DNA of 64,000 nucleotides from Helopsaltes ochotensis (lineage: Eukaryota; Chordata; Aves; Passeriformes; Locustellidae), in NCBI GenBank assembly GCA_013400155.1, contig VXBM01001553.1, positions 98,512-162,511 of the forward strand, given 5' to 3'. Position numbers and translations under genes: made by a program. The first letter of the stretch is position 1, and each line of letters opens with the position of its first letter. A model generated the notes under the pieces. The model was not told the DNA's origin and did not search any database. It saw nothing but the letters and a program-made list of their open reading frames with translations. Shown here piece by piece: positions 42,201 to 57,200 of this stretch.

Positions 42201-45200
42201 AAAAATTAGCAGAAAATTAATTCATCAGGTAATGTGGATAATCTAACTGTGAATCCAGTGCTTTGCCTCATTGTTTTATGATGCAGTAGTAAATATATAT
42301 ATATATATACAAGCATATTGTACATGTTTTTCCCTAATATTATATATATTTCCAATAAAGAGAGGAAAATACTAGTGTGCTGAACACTGTCAAGACACAT
42401 TATCTAGGGTACAATTCACGCAGGCTGAGTGTAAATGTGGAAAGGGATTGGGAAGCTAATCAGGGACATTGGAGAGTATGCTTGCAAGGAAAGGAAGACT
42501 GAAAAGAAAGAAGATATTTCTATAATGGGCAGGGGGAGAAGCAGGGAGGTAGAACCCCTTCAAGGTGAAGTGAAATTCTGGAACAAAAACAACCAGGCAT
42601 ACAGGGGATGGGAATATGTTTTGGAAGATGTTGACAAAAGTCTTCCAGCTGTTCAGAGGTTGCGGGTATGAGTGGCCTTCCCAAGTAGGAGTATCAGCTA
42701 GTTTTAAATTAGCTTTAAAATGATTTTATGGTAAAACTTTGGTCTCCATACATTTAGGAAAGGATTTATAGGGTAGGGAAGTCATCAGAACTAGAGCACT
42801 GGATCTAGTGACCCAAGAGGTCTCTTTTGATCCTAGGCCCAATATTCCTATGCAAAACTAGTTCAGCACAAAAAGCAACTTAGTTAAGTAAATAAATTTT
42901 GGCAATCAAATAGCTTGGCAAAACAGAAAAAAAAAAGATGAGCTTTTTGGACAGAGGCTGGTGAAAGAAGCAGGAGGGATAAAGCATTTACAGGGAGCGT
43001 ATTACAAAAAATTACAGAAAATTCTTACTGCTTGGATTTTGAATCCACAGCTGGCAACCCGTCTCACAATGGCCGTGTGTGCAGCACATGGGGTAACTTC
43101 CACTTCAAGACCTTTGATGGGGACATCTTTTACTTCCCTGGGGTCTGCAATTACATCTTTGCATCCAACTGCAAGTCTTCCTACGAGGACTTCAACATCC
43201 AGATTAGGCGTGCAATGGTGGAAAATGCTACTGTGATCACTCATGTCATCATGAAGCTGGAAGGAGTAGTGATCGAACTGACCCCCAGCTCTGTCCTGCT
43301 TGACGACAAATTGTACGTTCCTACCTTGTTCCCAGTGGGCTCTTGGAGCAAGTAACCCTTTCCCTCATCTGATCTCACATTGCTCCCAAGCAATGGGAGG
43401 GCTTAGGTCCCTCCTGAACAGTAACAAAAACAAGGAAGGGTCGACAGCAAGCTAAGCATCACTTCTGCAGATTATCCCTGTGGCTGTTTTGTTCAGATGA
43501 GCTATATCCAATACGCTGCCCCACAGCTACAATAGTGTATGTATGCAATTAAGCCTATAAGCTGCATTCTTTACGCCCTTCAAGTGAGTACTTTCCATTA
43601 ATTTTACCTCAGCAGAATCCCTGAGAAGAATTTTGGACAGCTTTTGTCCTTGCACTGAACAGTGTGACTGCTCTTCAGCTTGTACCTGAATGAATTTAAA
43701 ATTATCTGTTCTGGAAACTTGCTGTCTATGTAGCAGTTGTAGCACTGACCTTGGTGTAGGGTACGAAAACTACCCAAAAGGCCAGGTAAATATTTGGCCA
43801 GCTCTCCCACAGTGAGTTGTCTGTTATGGCAGCTATGTACAGTGAACTAGTTTAAAGGTTATCTTGGGGATCTCGGCTTCCTGGATAGCGCTCATGTCAC
43901 AGAAAGCCTAGAGTCTATCCCTTTATTATCAAATGCTTCAAGAAGTAAATAGCAATATCCTGAAGCACACTGGCTGCAAAACAAAGCCTCCCAATGCTTT
44001 TTTGAACAGTACAGTCACAGATGTTTGCTAACATTTTACCCAATGAAACACCCTTAATGGAGAAAGCCAAAAGGAACACCAGGAAAAGCAAGGCTGATTC
44101 ATTTGCACGATGAGAGGCGATTGCATGGGAAATGGACAAAATATTACAAACCTATGTTATCTGTAGTAGTTATTGCTCTAATTTCCTCACAGATACATGT
44201 TGAAAAATCTCAGAGAATGAGAAAGAATAGCGTTGTGGACATTCATTGGACATTCTGTCCCTACCCCTGCTGATTTATGATGATCTTTCTCCAGGATCCA
44301 GATGCCCTACAGCCATATGGGAGTCTTGATAGAGAGAAGCAACAACTATTTGAAAGTTTCTGCCAAGTTGGGACTGACCTTCCTTTGGAATGGACATGAT
44401 GCCCTCCTGGTAAGAGGAGTCCGTTTACACCTTAGCAGTATTACAGCCAGGCAGGCATTATTTACTTTTGGATTTGTGTCCATTTTTACTGTGTTGTTCT
44501 GTCTTCTAGTCTTCTCTCAATTTCCCTTATTTTTTCCCCTCCAAGCTCAGCTCAGAATCAAGAGATTATAATGTTCCTACCTCGCAGAGAAGTACTCAGA
44601 TTCCAGACTAGGCCAAGTATTGACGTTCAAAACCCAGAGCTAGGATACGAGTGAGCTTTCCTTGGTCACTGACCCTTCCAATGCTGCCTACCTTGTTATC
44701 ACACAGCACAGTCTCCGCAACAAACATATCTCAAATTTTGAGTACATGAGCAGTACTGATATAGGCTGTGCTCCTAACCATCAAGACTGCCATTTCTATA
44801 ACCCCCCCCCTTCTCCTTTCTTTTCTTTAAGGTGGAACTAGATAAGAAATATGCCAATCAAACTTGTGGACTTTGTGGGGACTTCAATGGAATTCCAGTC
44901 AGCAATGAATTTATTTCAGGGAGTAAGTAATAAAAAGCATTATTAAGTACTGGTGCTTTTTTTCTCCTTACAATATACTTTAATATAGGTTGTGGGTTGT
45001 ATTAACTGGAAAACTGAGGATACTTCCTTATGTATTCCTGTTACGTCAGTTGTGCAACGTCAGGACTTTGAGATGTATTAGACTACTTCCATCACTGTTA
45101 GATATTTTAAGCCTTGCCACATAAAAATTTGTACTTGTTTTCAATAGTCAGGATCCAGTTCTTTATATATCCTGCTCATCTTTTCCCTTTCATAATGTAA

Positions 45201-48200
45201 TGATATTATTTGGTAATCACTGTTCATGTTGAAGCAGGCAGTATCAAAAAAATTCCATGCAAAATTCAGTAAGCGCTGTTCTAATATTTGAACTGTTTTT
45301 TACAGAGACAAAACTGACCCCCATACAGTTTGGCAATAGGCAGAAGATGGACGGACCCACAGAGCAGTGTGATGATCCTATTCCTCCTACTTCTCTGATG
45401 AACTGCTCCAGAGAATTTGTAAGAACCTCTCTCTCAAAATTTGTTTTTTCAGTGCGAATTCATTCTCTGTCTTTGGAGAAAATTTTTAGAAGGGGAAAAA
45501 ATAGAGCATGTATATGACTCAACTGTAGATCTGTATTCTTTGCTAAAGTGAATGCCAAAAATTTTCATTCCACTTTTACAAGAAGACTGTGTATTTTCCT
45601 GAAAGAGAAAATTACTGAGGATGTCTTAATATAAAGAAATAGTATAATGCTTGGGAAGTGACCTGAGGTAACAGTAACTACGGATATGGAAGCTACTAGA
45701 GTTATTCAAAGGAGCTCCATGTGGTTTTGCCCTATTGTTATATTTTTCTTTAAATATTAGCTTATGGCTACTGTTGAGTGGGTTTCTGGACCAGATCAAT
45801 CTTCAATTTGTCCCGCTCCATGCCTTAAATAATTAGTTTCATATTTTCTTAACACTTTGTTTACCTTCTCTCTTTTCCTTCCTAGGCTTCTATCTGTGAG
45901 ACAGTATTAACCAGCAAAGCATTTACAAGTTGTAACATGCTTGTGAATGTCCAGGACTACATTGAAACTTGCATACAAGACCTGTGCCACTGTGACAGCT
46001 CTATGGCTGACTTCTGCATGTGCAACACCTTTGCTGAGTACTCCCGGCAGTGTGCTCATGCAGGTGGACAGCCCCTGAACTGGAGAACCTCGGACCTGTG
46101 CCGTGAGTATCTCGGGAAGGGACCTCCACCTGTGCTTACTACGCACATCTAGCCAACTTCAAATATGTGAGGTTTTTTCCTGGAGAAGACGGTCATTTAA
46201 AAGTGCACGCAATTATCACGAAATCAGTTTTAACCTGGTCAAGACTATGGGAATATGGAAGTTATGGGGATTTTCAATATAAATCAGAAAATCTAAAGTG
46301 TTTCAGCTTCCGCTTGGATCAGGATACCCTGTCATACCTTGACACAAAACAACCTGAATTGCAAATACTGTTTTCTCAAACTTTTATATGATAAATCAGC
46401 TTTACAATACTCTTTCTACTTTTAGCCAAATCATGTCCGTTCAACATGCAATACCATGAGTGTGGCTCTCCCTGCTCTGACACATGCAGCAACCCGGAAC
46501 GATCTGCACTTTGTGAGGATCACTGCACAGATGGCTGCGTCTGTCCTCCAGGCAAGCTCATTTCCTGCCTTTTTCTCATAGCCAAACTGTAGCCCTGGAA
46601 TACTCGCCTGTACACATTTAACAACTTTCATACTCTGGATTATTCCCATCATATCATCAGTGTTATTATCATTGAAGTAACAGCCACATTTCTCCCCTGG
46701 ATGCACTATTTCTATTCAACTTACTAAATATACCCTTTTAAACAACAAATGTGCTTTATATCTATTATATAGATATATATGGATATTTAAAAAATAACTG
46801 AACTGACAATAAGATAATTTGCTCCTAACAACTGAGTCTACTATTCTCAGCATTCATATTCAGTTCAGAGAAAGTATGAAGTGTTTAAGCAGATTTTGCA
46901 TGCAATCATAACTCCTGCTGTTAGCAAAGCTGCATCTTGTTCCACAAATAACCAAATCCTTCTTGTCAGGTGTTGTGTGTCTAAATAACAAGAAGCTGAC
47001 AGAGCACTGGGCAATGGGTTAGATCTGGTGCTTCAGAGAATTACACACAAGAATTGTGTATCAGTACAAGATGTGTTCTCCTCGTGCGTGCTGCTGGTCT
47101 AAATGTTTGTTGCTGTTGTGTCTGTGTACTGCAGGAGCTTCACCCCTTGCAGCTGTTCTGCCCATCCCCATGATGTCTCACAGAATTCACCATCACTTGC
47201 TTGTGTAGTAGCATTGACTTCTCTAAGGCAATCCTCTGTCTCTGGGCATAGAAATATTTATTGTACAGATATGTCTCTGGGCAGTCTTACAAATGGTTCA
47301 TCTATTCCAGCTCATTACCTACTAGTTTTAATCCTAATTCCATTCTAATGAAGTCCATAAGAGAAAGGTATATTCCTAGAGGTCCCTTTTGATCATGCTA
47401 AGATTTTTAGATAGACTTCAATGGAATATAGCCCTTCAATCTCTACGTAGCTTGCATCCTATTATTTTAAAGTACAGAAGAAACAGGACATAGTCTCAGG
47501 CATCTGCTAGATATGTGTTCAAAGGCAGGTTCTGCAGTGCACAGAATAAGTAATAGACCCTTTCTTTTCCTAGGAATGGTATTTGATGACGTTAATGGTG
47601 GTGGCTGCATTCCCCGCAGAGAATGCCACTGTACCTATGAAGGTGAAACTTATGCTCCTGGTGCCTCCTTCTCATCTAAATGCAGATCATGGTAACAAAT
47701 TTTCTTACTTTTTTGGGTTTGGGGGGTTTTTTTGTGCATTAGCTGAATATTTACTGATTCCCCCTTAAAAAAAAAAGAGCAACTACTTACTGATTGAAGT
47801 TCCATATTACACTGCTTTAGAGGTTACTTTTATGTCTGTTTTCCCTTCACACTTGGAACAAAAATTTGAGGTTTTGAACAGGTGCTTCAATTTCAAGAAA
47901 CGCCAATGACGGAAGATAATCAAAATCAAATACCAGAGGTGTTTAAAAATGTGAATTACTGTTATGCCTTTGCAGCACTACAATGTAATGCTAAGATGCT
48001 TATATAAATACTATGGAGGACATGACATTTGGGGGCATGTTGTATTTAGAGTAGGAGATCACATTTGAGAGGTGTGTTTGATAAATATATATATTTTTAA
48101 TATCCCTATAATTACTGAAGTATTACTGCATAAGTGTATGCAATTGTACCTATCTATTTATTTATTTCCAAGAAATATTTAACATATTTGACATAGATTT

Positions 48201-51200
48201 CAAGTTCACCAGGACTGAATTCTGTCCAAAGACTGGAAATGAACAACAATATATATAGAAAATTATTATCTTAATATAAATGTGCCTGCCCCATATTTGT
48301 CTGACATTTCAAAGCAATACGGTTTCTTTGGCAGTGTGATCAGTGTTTCAAGAGGAAAATTAAGGCATCATCTGCCCTTATTGTCTTTTTATTTCATTTA
48401 CACTTGCATTACCCAATGTTACTGAATGCCTCTTTCATTTCAGTACCTGTGTTGGAGGTGAATGGTCTTGTGTCACTCAGTCGTGCCCTGGGACTTGCAG
48501 TATTGAAGGAGGGTCCCACATTTCAACATTTGATGAGAAATACTATTCTTTCTTTGGAGACTGTAGTTATGTCCTAACCAAGGTAAAAATGAGACACAAT
48601 CCTTGCTAAAGAAAAATGTTTGTATTATATATAATGTTTATATAATGATGAAAACTGCTGGCAGTCACATCAGTTTTCTGTATCTCAGGGGTTAACATGA
48701 TTAGAGGTATAACATCCCTAAATGGATTTCAGGGGCTTTTCTGTTAGGGTTATACTAAATAATATTGTAGTATTTTTGTGTTCTTTGGTCATTGTTTAGG
48801 ATTTGCATTGAGTTTTTATGTTAAATTTCATAACCCTAAGTGTATTCATTATTTATTTTTACTAGATGACTAAGGTAAACTATTTTCATAAGGACTTCAT
48901 ATTATATAAAATCTATTCTTGACATTAACAATCTGAATGTTACCAAGAAAAAGAATCACAAAATCTTAGAATAGAGATGGAATGAGATGATTTAGAAATA
49001 AATGAAATTAAATCAATGAAACTTTTGGATAAGAGTCACAAGCACTGCCTTGATGCACAATGGCAGCATAGGTCAGACTTAAACATTAAGTCTGCCTCCT
49101 TTTGGCACCAACATGTAAAATTGGATTCTGAGGGTATCTAGAGGCAGATAGATTTGTAAATTTGTACACAAAAGTTTAAAAAGCCCCAGAATTTAATACT
49201 GAATTTCTAGATGGCTATAAGTCTGCATCTCAGCTGTCCTCAATTTAGTCTTCAATATGCCAAAAAGTGATAAGACACACTGAGAATTAGAGCCCTGTTG
49301 TTTTGGCCATTAGGCACAGTTTGAAGATACCTCACAGAACACAGTCCTATGAAAATCAGAACTGAGTCAAAATCCTAGTCTTTATATAGTGATTTCCTGA
49401 ATAATAATTTTAGTTTCATTTTCTCCTATGAGAGGATATTTAAATCCATATTTCCTACCTGTTAAAAGCATGTCCAAACCACCAAGGTCTTGAATAATCT
49501 ATTCAGAGCAGAAGACATCAGAAACAATCTTCTCTCCCTGGGAAACTTCATAACCAGTGGGCAAGAAAGGCACACCTCCTTCTGCTTCAGCATATTAAAA
49601 AGAAATACACATTAGAAACTAGTCTTACTAATGCATGAGAAAGTTTTAATGTTCAGATTAATATGTCTAACTCACCCCTGAATTCCAGAAGCAATATAGA
49701 CCTTCCAGCATGCAGACTGCATGAATGCCAACTTACGTGGTGACTCTAGACATATATGTTAGACCATATGAGTAAGAGGAAATTAAATAAACATTACATT
49801 AAAATACTCACTTAATTAAGACTTCCATTTGCTGTGAACCTTTTTGAGATAACCATATTTCAATATTTCAGATCCTTTTATCGATATCTCTTGTTTTCTT
49901 CTTCAAGCTCTGTGACAGCAATGAATTCACGGTGTTGGGGGATATCCACAAGTGTGGCCTGACTGACACTGAGACATGCCTCAAGGGTGTAGCCGTCAGC
50001 CTAAACGGAGGACAAACGGTGAGCAGCAAATGAACACACCTGACATTCTGCAGGGGTGTTCCCTAAGATTAACAGACAAGGCAAATGACACATAACAGCA
50101 CAGAAAAGAAATTTGCATTGCCTTTTTGTTTTCTCATTTGAACATTATTACGAGAAAAATGAAGAAAAAAGTAAGCACATCAGAAGAGAAATCATAGTAG
50201 CTTTCTGTTGTTTAGATAATTTCTAGGTTTTGCTTTCTTAGACAGTCAGTGGAACACAGTAATAAAGATTAAAGAAATAATACAGGAATCAGAGCATCAT
50301 CATAGTCTCCCTCCATTTTTTCCCCTTTATCTTGAATAGTATTGGATAGGTAACATTTGGAAAGTATTTAACTTATCTGCTTGATAATAACTGTTTTTTC
50401 TTGTGGACAGAACATTGTGATCCAGCCTTCTGGGAGTGTATTTGTGAATATGATCTACACACAGTTACCATTCTCAGCAGGTAAGTTCCTATGAAAAATT
50501 TCTACTTCTCATTTTTACTTTAAAATTATATTACATGAGTTAAACTAAAGCCAAATTCTACCTCTGGTTACACTGCAGCCAATCCAGAGCACTGCCATAG
50601 AGCTGTCTCCCATTTTTATTTAATAGGATTTGCCTATTCAACACTAATAATTTTAGCAAAATCATGGTTTAAATTTAGCAATATCTAATTCATTCGAGCA
50701 AATAGTGTTATTGCACACTTTCAGATCCACACATTGTCATCAGAGAAGAAAGAAAAATCCTGACATCCAACTGGACTCAAATTTCTCGTCATTTAGTTCC
50801 CTGTGTTTTCCCCCATCCTTGTTCTCAAAGCACATTCATCCCTGAAGTTTCTCAAATGCAAGTTCCTCCCAAAGACTACTGCACATGAATACAAAGCAAT
50901 CCATGAAAGGACAGAATAGGTCCAGGCTGGATTCTTCAATTAAATAATGCTGTAGCATTTTTATCAAACAAAGGCAACCTTTTAAATAACAACAGAAATG
51001 TGTGTTCTTTCCTCATTTCAAAACACCTGACAAAAAGTGGAGGTTTTGTATACATTTGTTGCTTAGGTGTTTAGGTTAGATTGTTTTGGTGCTGGATTTG
51101 AAATCCTATAAGGATCATTTTCCTGCCAGTTCTTCAGAAATTAGGATCATATCAAACACAGCTGTAGAATTCCTCTACTACTCCTCTAGTATACTGTTCC

Positions 51201-54200
51201 CATAATGAACAATTACTTCAAATGCTCATCTCGAATGAAATGATAACGATTTTGTTCTTACATCCCTAGCAAACGTCACCATCTTCAGGCCTTCATCTTT
51301 CTTCATAATACTGCAGACAACTTTTGGTCTTCAGTTACAAGTACAACTCGTGCCTTCCATGCAAGTTTTTATAGACCTAGACCCGTCACACAAAGGGCAG
51401 ACCTGTGGTGAGTGACCTTGTCCTAACAAACGCCTTCAGCAGTACCTGTCATCCTGTAGGAGACTTGCACAGGCCATCTGCTTCCTCCTAGGTCTCTGTG
51501 GAAACTTCAATGATGTACAGACAGACGATTTCAAAACCACCAGTGGTGTGATAGAGGGCACTTCAGCTGCCTTTGGCAATACTTGGAAAACTCGGGCTGA
51601 TTGTCCTGATGCCAAAAATACTTTTGAGGACCCCTGTACTGTCAGCATACAAAATGGTAAGCTCAGCAACATCTTCTATTCTCCTTTAAGATGCAAAGAA
51701 GGACTAAGCTGATCAACCACCAAGAATTTAGCCAAATTAGCAGAACTGTTTGCACGCAGACACAATTTTCCTCAGTTGACACTAGAAGTCTTCAATTAAT
51801 AAATAATAACTAGCAAAATACTTTGAATCTTCTGATATTTTCCTTTGAATCAAGAGAGCAAGTCAACCTAAGGAAAACTGGAACCATATTAGGGATTCAT
51901 CCCTGGAAAGGACTGGTTTTCACATAAGGAAAAAAAGCTGTGCCTAGCCCCTCTGAAGGTTGTAGCTCTTCCACTGATAAACTAAGAACCAGACTTACAG
52001 TTCAGAGATTGAAAGCATTTAAGCTCCATTTCATCCAACAAAATATATAATTTTTGAGTATTCATAAGCTACTCTTCTGTTACCTGAGCTGAACTAGCAT
52101 AGTTTTAATTTACAATGTGAACCCTCCTTTTTAAAATTCAGCTAGGGGTATCTTTGGTTCATTCCATGGCAATTATCATGAATTAGAGAACATTCAGTTT
52201 ATGAAGAGTTCATATTTCTGCCAAGAGGAAGTGAAAGACCGTGTGCCTCAGGAAATGCAGAGCTTAATTATATTGTTAAGCTTCTGCAATTTCCCTGGAG
52301 GAGGTCTAGTTACACTGAGACAAGAGTTTTGCAAATGAAGTGCCATAGAAATCCTTACCATGTTTTCAATTCACAGACCAGTATGCTCAGCACTGGTGTG
52401 GACTGCTCTCCGATACCACGGGACCTTTTGCTGAATGTCACTCAACAGTGAATCCAGAAGTTTACCAGAAGGTATTTGGCTCTAACTCCGTCCAATATAG
52501 GAGAAAAATCTCAGATTTCTGATACTAACACCTGAGAGAATAACTTGCCAGTTGTGAGGAGATGCATTCATGATAGCTTCACAAACGAGCAAATTTCAAA
52601 TTGCGTAGAATAGAATGACTCCTTGGCTTGTAAAGGACTATCTTTCTTTCCATTCCCTGGAGGAAAAACTTAAAGGTGTATTGCTCCTGCACCTATTTTT
52701 AGGTGCAAACTTAAAGGCTAAGTTAGGAGCGTGGATTTGTTGTGAAAGGATAAAAAAAATTGTCCCTTCTGAGAGATATAATGAAAGCTTTATCCAGAAT
52801 CTTAACTGGCACTTTAATTCCTCTGAACTGTTCTCACAAGGCTTTTGCATATCTGCAAAGACAAGGCAAGCAATGTGCATAAAAAGCAGCAATGAGAATT
52901 AGATGAGATGTGAACGTAAATGTTCTGGGAATTCAAGGTGATGAAATCCCATAACAGAGTCCCTGGGTACTTTAAAAAACCTTTCTGTTATTGGAAATTC
53001 GTAAAATTAAGTTCAATAAACATAATCTGGAATTAACAATGTCCCTGTCCAGCATAGAAACACATCAACTAACTTCTTGTACTTTGTTCCTCTGCTGCAG
53101 AGAACCCAGGCTCTTAAGCATAAGCTCTGAAAGTTGGGTGGCATCACATAATCTCCATTTATTCTAAATATATATGGCACAGAGGCAACAAATTTGAAGT
53201 AGCTGGAAAACTACCAGCACGTGAAAAAATAATTCAAAATAGTGGACCTCTAATTACTCCTTTTTCACATGAATAATTTCTTTTGAAAGAGCTCAATGAA
53301 AATCAGGCATATATTTACTTCTACATGTAGATTACATCACTTTAACCTCTAATGAATATAACACTCTTAAACTGCAGAGTGCCATGACTTTGACATGACA
53401 TTCTGATGATCACTTATCCTCTTTTCTTAGACCTGTATGTTTGACACATGTAACTGTGAGAAGAGTGAGGACTGCATGTGTGCTGCCCTTTCCAGCTATG
53501 TCAGAGCCTGTGCTGCTAAAGGAGTTCTTCTCACTGGATGGAGGAGCAAAGCCTGCAGTAAGTTTTACATCACTTTGCCTTTTGAAAATGATCACCCAGA
53601 AGGCCCCACACAGCAGGTCTCAGGGATTCCACAGTAAATTGTGTTAAACTGGGGTTTAAGTATAGCATTGACTTGCAAGAGGCCTCGGAGGAAAGGAATG
53701 CCATAACAGATAAACAGCAAACAGGGAGAAATATTCAAAAGAGGCTTTGTTAGATTACTTGCTCAGAACCAAAAGAAAAAACCTGAAGAGCAATACCCTT
53801 GCAATAAGAATAAAATAAGTAGGGTGTTTCTCAACTTAGTTTGACAGAAAGTATAAAAATAGCATAGAGGAAAAAAACACTGTCTTCATATAATAGAACT
53901 TTGTTCTTTTTTTAACTTGGGCAAAACATTTGACATATTTACAAGGGAAAATTTTGCTCTAATACTATAAAAAATTACACTACTAGGGATATCAGTGAAG
54001 CATATGTACAACGCCACATTTATCATATATCCTTTATCTCAAATATTTTATGCATATATTGATTCTTGAATGAACAACAAATGTAACTCACCTTCTTACT
54101 CTCAAGCAAAATACACCACCTTGTGTCCGAAGTCCTTGAAGTACACCTACAATGTCGATTCCTGCCAACCCACCTGCCGGTCTCTGAGTGAGCCTGATGT

Positions 54201-57200
54201 CACATGCAGCATCAAGTTTGTCCCAGTTGATGGCTGCACCTGCATAAATGGAACCTACATGGATGAGAGTGGCAAATGTGTGCCTGCTTCTAGCTGTCCT
54301 TGTTACTACAAAGGAATGCCTCTGTCTTCTGGAGAAGTTGTTCATGACAATGGTGTTGTCTGGTAAGAGATTTGTAAAAAAAACCAACAAAAAACCATTG
54401 CTTATAGGCAATCATGAAACCATATAAATGTTATGAAATCAAATCAAATTAATTTCTAGACCTAAAATTTTCAATGAAAAAAACAAAGCTTATTAAAAAG
54501 TTCTTAGGGCCACCCATGTTTGGAAGATTGTACATAAGCAACTGCAGGAATTCAGCTAACAGTCCTGTGGTGCGTCAGCCTTTGCTGACAGCTAAATTCT
54601 CACCCTGTCCCTTTCTCTCTGCCTTCCTTCCTCCCTTGCCTCCACATACACTTTTCTTATCCATGACTGTAAAAGGAGTGTTCCATGGTGAAAGTTGCCT
54701 GATAACCCCATTACAGATTATTCCCATTACAATGGAATCTGAACTATTCTGAAGGACAGTTTTAGATCGGGCATATAGACAAACATTTATTTATACAGCA
54801 TCTACTTGTATTTTGTTCTACTCCAATACAGAATATTTTTTGAAATGTGCGAATTAATTGGTAAAGGACATTTTTTGTTTATCACACAGTACTTTTTCAT
54901 TATTTCAAGTTCATTGGGAAATAGGCTGAAACTGAACAAGAAAAACTTTTAAAAAAACTATTAAAAAGAAAATATATTTGTTTTTATAGCACTTGTGCCT
55001 ATGGAAAGCTGAGCTGCATTGGAGAGAAGCCTGAACCAGGTAAAATATCACTTAAGATTTCCTTTAATTCTCCCTTTTCATCTTCACTCTTTTCATTTCT
55101 TTCTTCTCTTGTCATAATGATGCAAATTGTACAAGTCTGAAATCAATCAAGAAAATGAATTGAAGACTTCTGTAACACAGAGGACATTCTCAAAATATGA
55201 AGAAACACTGTCTTACCTTTCAGGTGGCTGAAACAAGTTAGAACCCCTGGGTTACCTGGGGTAAAAAGATACTTGGTCACCTCACTCAGCGTGAGGGGAA
55301 AACTATTCACATGTTAATTAAAATGTAAATGCCCCCCCAACCCCCCCAAAAAAACCCCAACAAAAACCAAACCCAAAAAACCAACCCCAACCCCCCCCCC
55401 CAAAAAAAAAAAACCCTAAAAAAACCCAAAACCCACAAAAAACGCCAAACAAGTAAACCAGGATATTTGTTATCCTGTTTTGTTCTGTTTTTCTGAAAGG
55501 AAGTGTTTCATGAAGCTAACTAAAAATTAATTTTATTGAGTAGTCCAAGCATAATCACAAAAACCAGGTGAAAATGAGATCAAAACAATATTTGGTTTCT
55601 CTCTTTTGCTAACGCATCACATTAAGTACACATCATTCTCAAAGGACTATTTCCATTTTTTTCTTGGAAATGCAAAGATACGAATGCATGGTTGGTCTCA
55701 CATTTCTCATGGCTTTTTTCTCTTTCAGTCTGTGTGCCTCCCATGGTTTATGTTGACTGTGCCAATGTCACTGCAAATGTGGTGGGAGCAGGATGCCAGA
55801 AGAGCTGTCAGACTCTAGATATGGAATGTGTAAGTACAGACTCTTTCTACTTAGTTGAAAGCATATTAATCAAGGTTGCTTTTACAATTACCAGCTATAG
55901 CTGGACTCTTCCAGCAGGGAAATGTTTCAAGCCATTTTCTTTATGGTCCTTACAGTACAAAACTCACTGTGTCTCCGGCTGCGTATGTCCTCATGATCAA
56001 GTGTTGGATGGCAAAGGTGGCTGTATAGCCCCAGAAGACTGTCCATGTATTCACAATGGCAATTCCTACAGTCCAGGAGAATCAATCAGAGTTGGCTGTA
56101 ACAACTGGTAAGAGCATATTGAATTTTTTTTTTAATAAAAAATAGAACAGTTTAAGCTCTAAGCAAATAATATCATTTCACTCTAGCAGTATCAAGATTT
56201 CTAGGAAGGAATCCTGCATAAAACAATCCACTTAGTGCCTAAAAAGCATACTCTGTCTATTTTTCCTCAATGACACAGCCCAGAAATTGCAAGTGGTCAG
56301 AAAAACACCATGCTTTTGATGTTGTCATATTCATTGAAGTCAAAAAAATTCTGTTTTCTTCCAAGGAAATCCTTCCATTTCAATAGACCAAGAGGATCTG
56401 GAAATGTGAAAGAATTGGTGTTTTTTAATGCAGATGATTCATTGCATTTTTAAGTAACATAGTCTTTGGATAAATACCATCAGCTCTTGAGCTATGCTGC
56501 ATTTTTGAGAATAAGCAAACCTTATTTTTTCATTAGAATCTTAACACATTTTAAAATACAGAAATGTACCTATATTTATATTGTGTGTTTGTCTAGTTTT
56601 TACACTTTACATTTGGAGTGCTTTTTGTCCTTTGTAGCACATGTAGAAACAGAAAATGGCAATGCTCTGAGGAACCCTGCCTGGAAACGTGTTCTGTTTA
56701 TGGAGATGGGCATTATAACACCTTTGATGGCAAACGCTTTGATTTTGAAGGAGACTGTGAATATGTTCTGGTCCAGGTAACAGAGTCCTGCCTAGATTTT
56801 TGCTCTAAGTACCTTGCTTAGGGCCTTGTACATGTAACATAGTTAACAGTGAATATAATTCTCCTGTTTCAGAACTACTGTGGTCAACAAGCTATGAATC
56901 AGGGAACCTTCAGAGTCATCACTGAGAACATTCCATGTGGCACTACAGGAACTACCTGCTCTAAGTCTATTAAAGTTTTCCTGGGTGTAAGTATTTTCTC
57001 TAAGTTGTGCCAGAAGGCTGGAACAAGCTGTCCCAGATAGACTGCATAGGAGAAGTGGCCTCCAAGATAATGAAAATGTCACTAGACTTTTTTTGCTCCC
57101 TGCTCTAGAAAGCAAAGGAGGGAAATCTGCAGAGAAATTTCGTAACATGAGGTTGTTGAATAGGATCCTTTTGATGATAATATTATTTCAAGAAGTTACT

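Noticed and set aside
56985..56986. Alternative exon 22 donor two bases upstream (CTGG|GTGTAA)
   Set aside because: Would break phase with exon 23; GGT|GTAAGT keeps the frame and is the better consensus.
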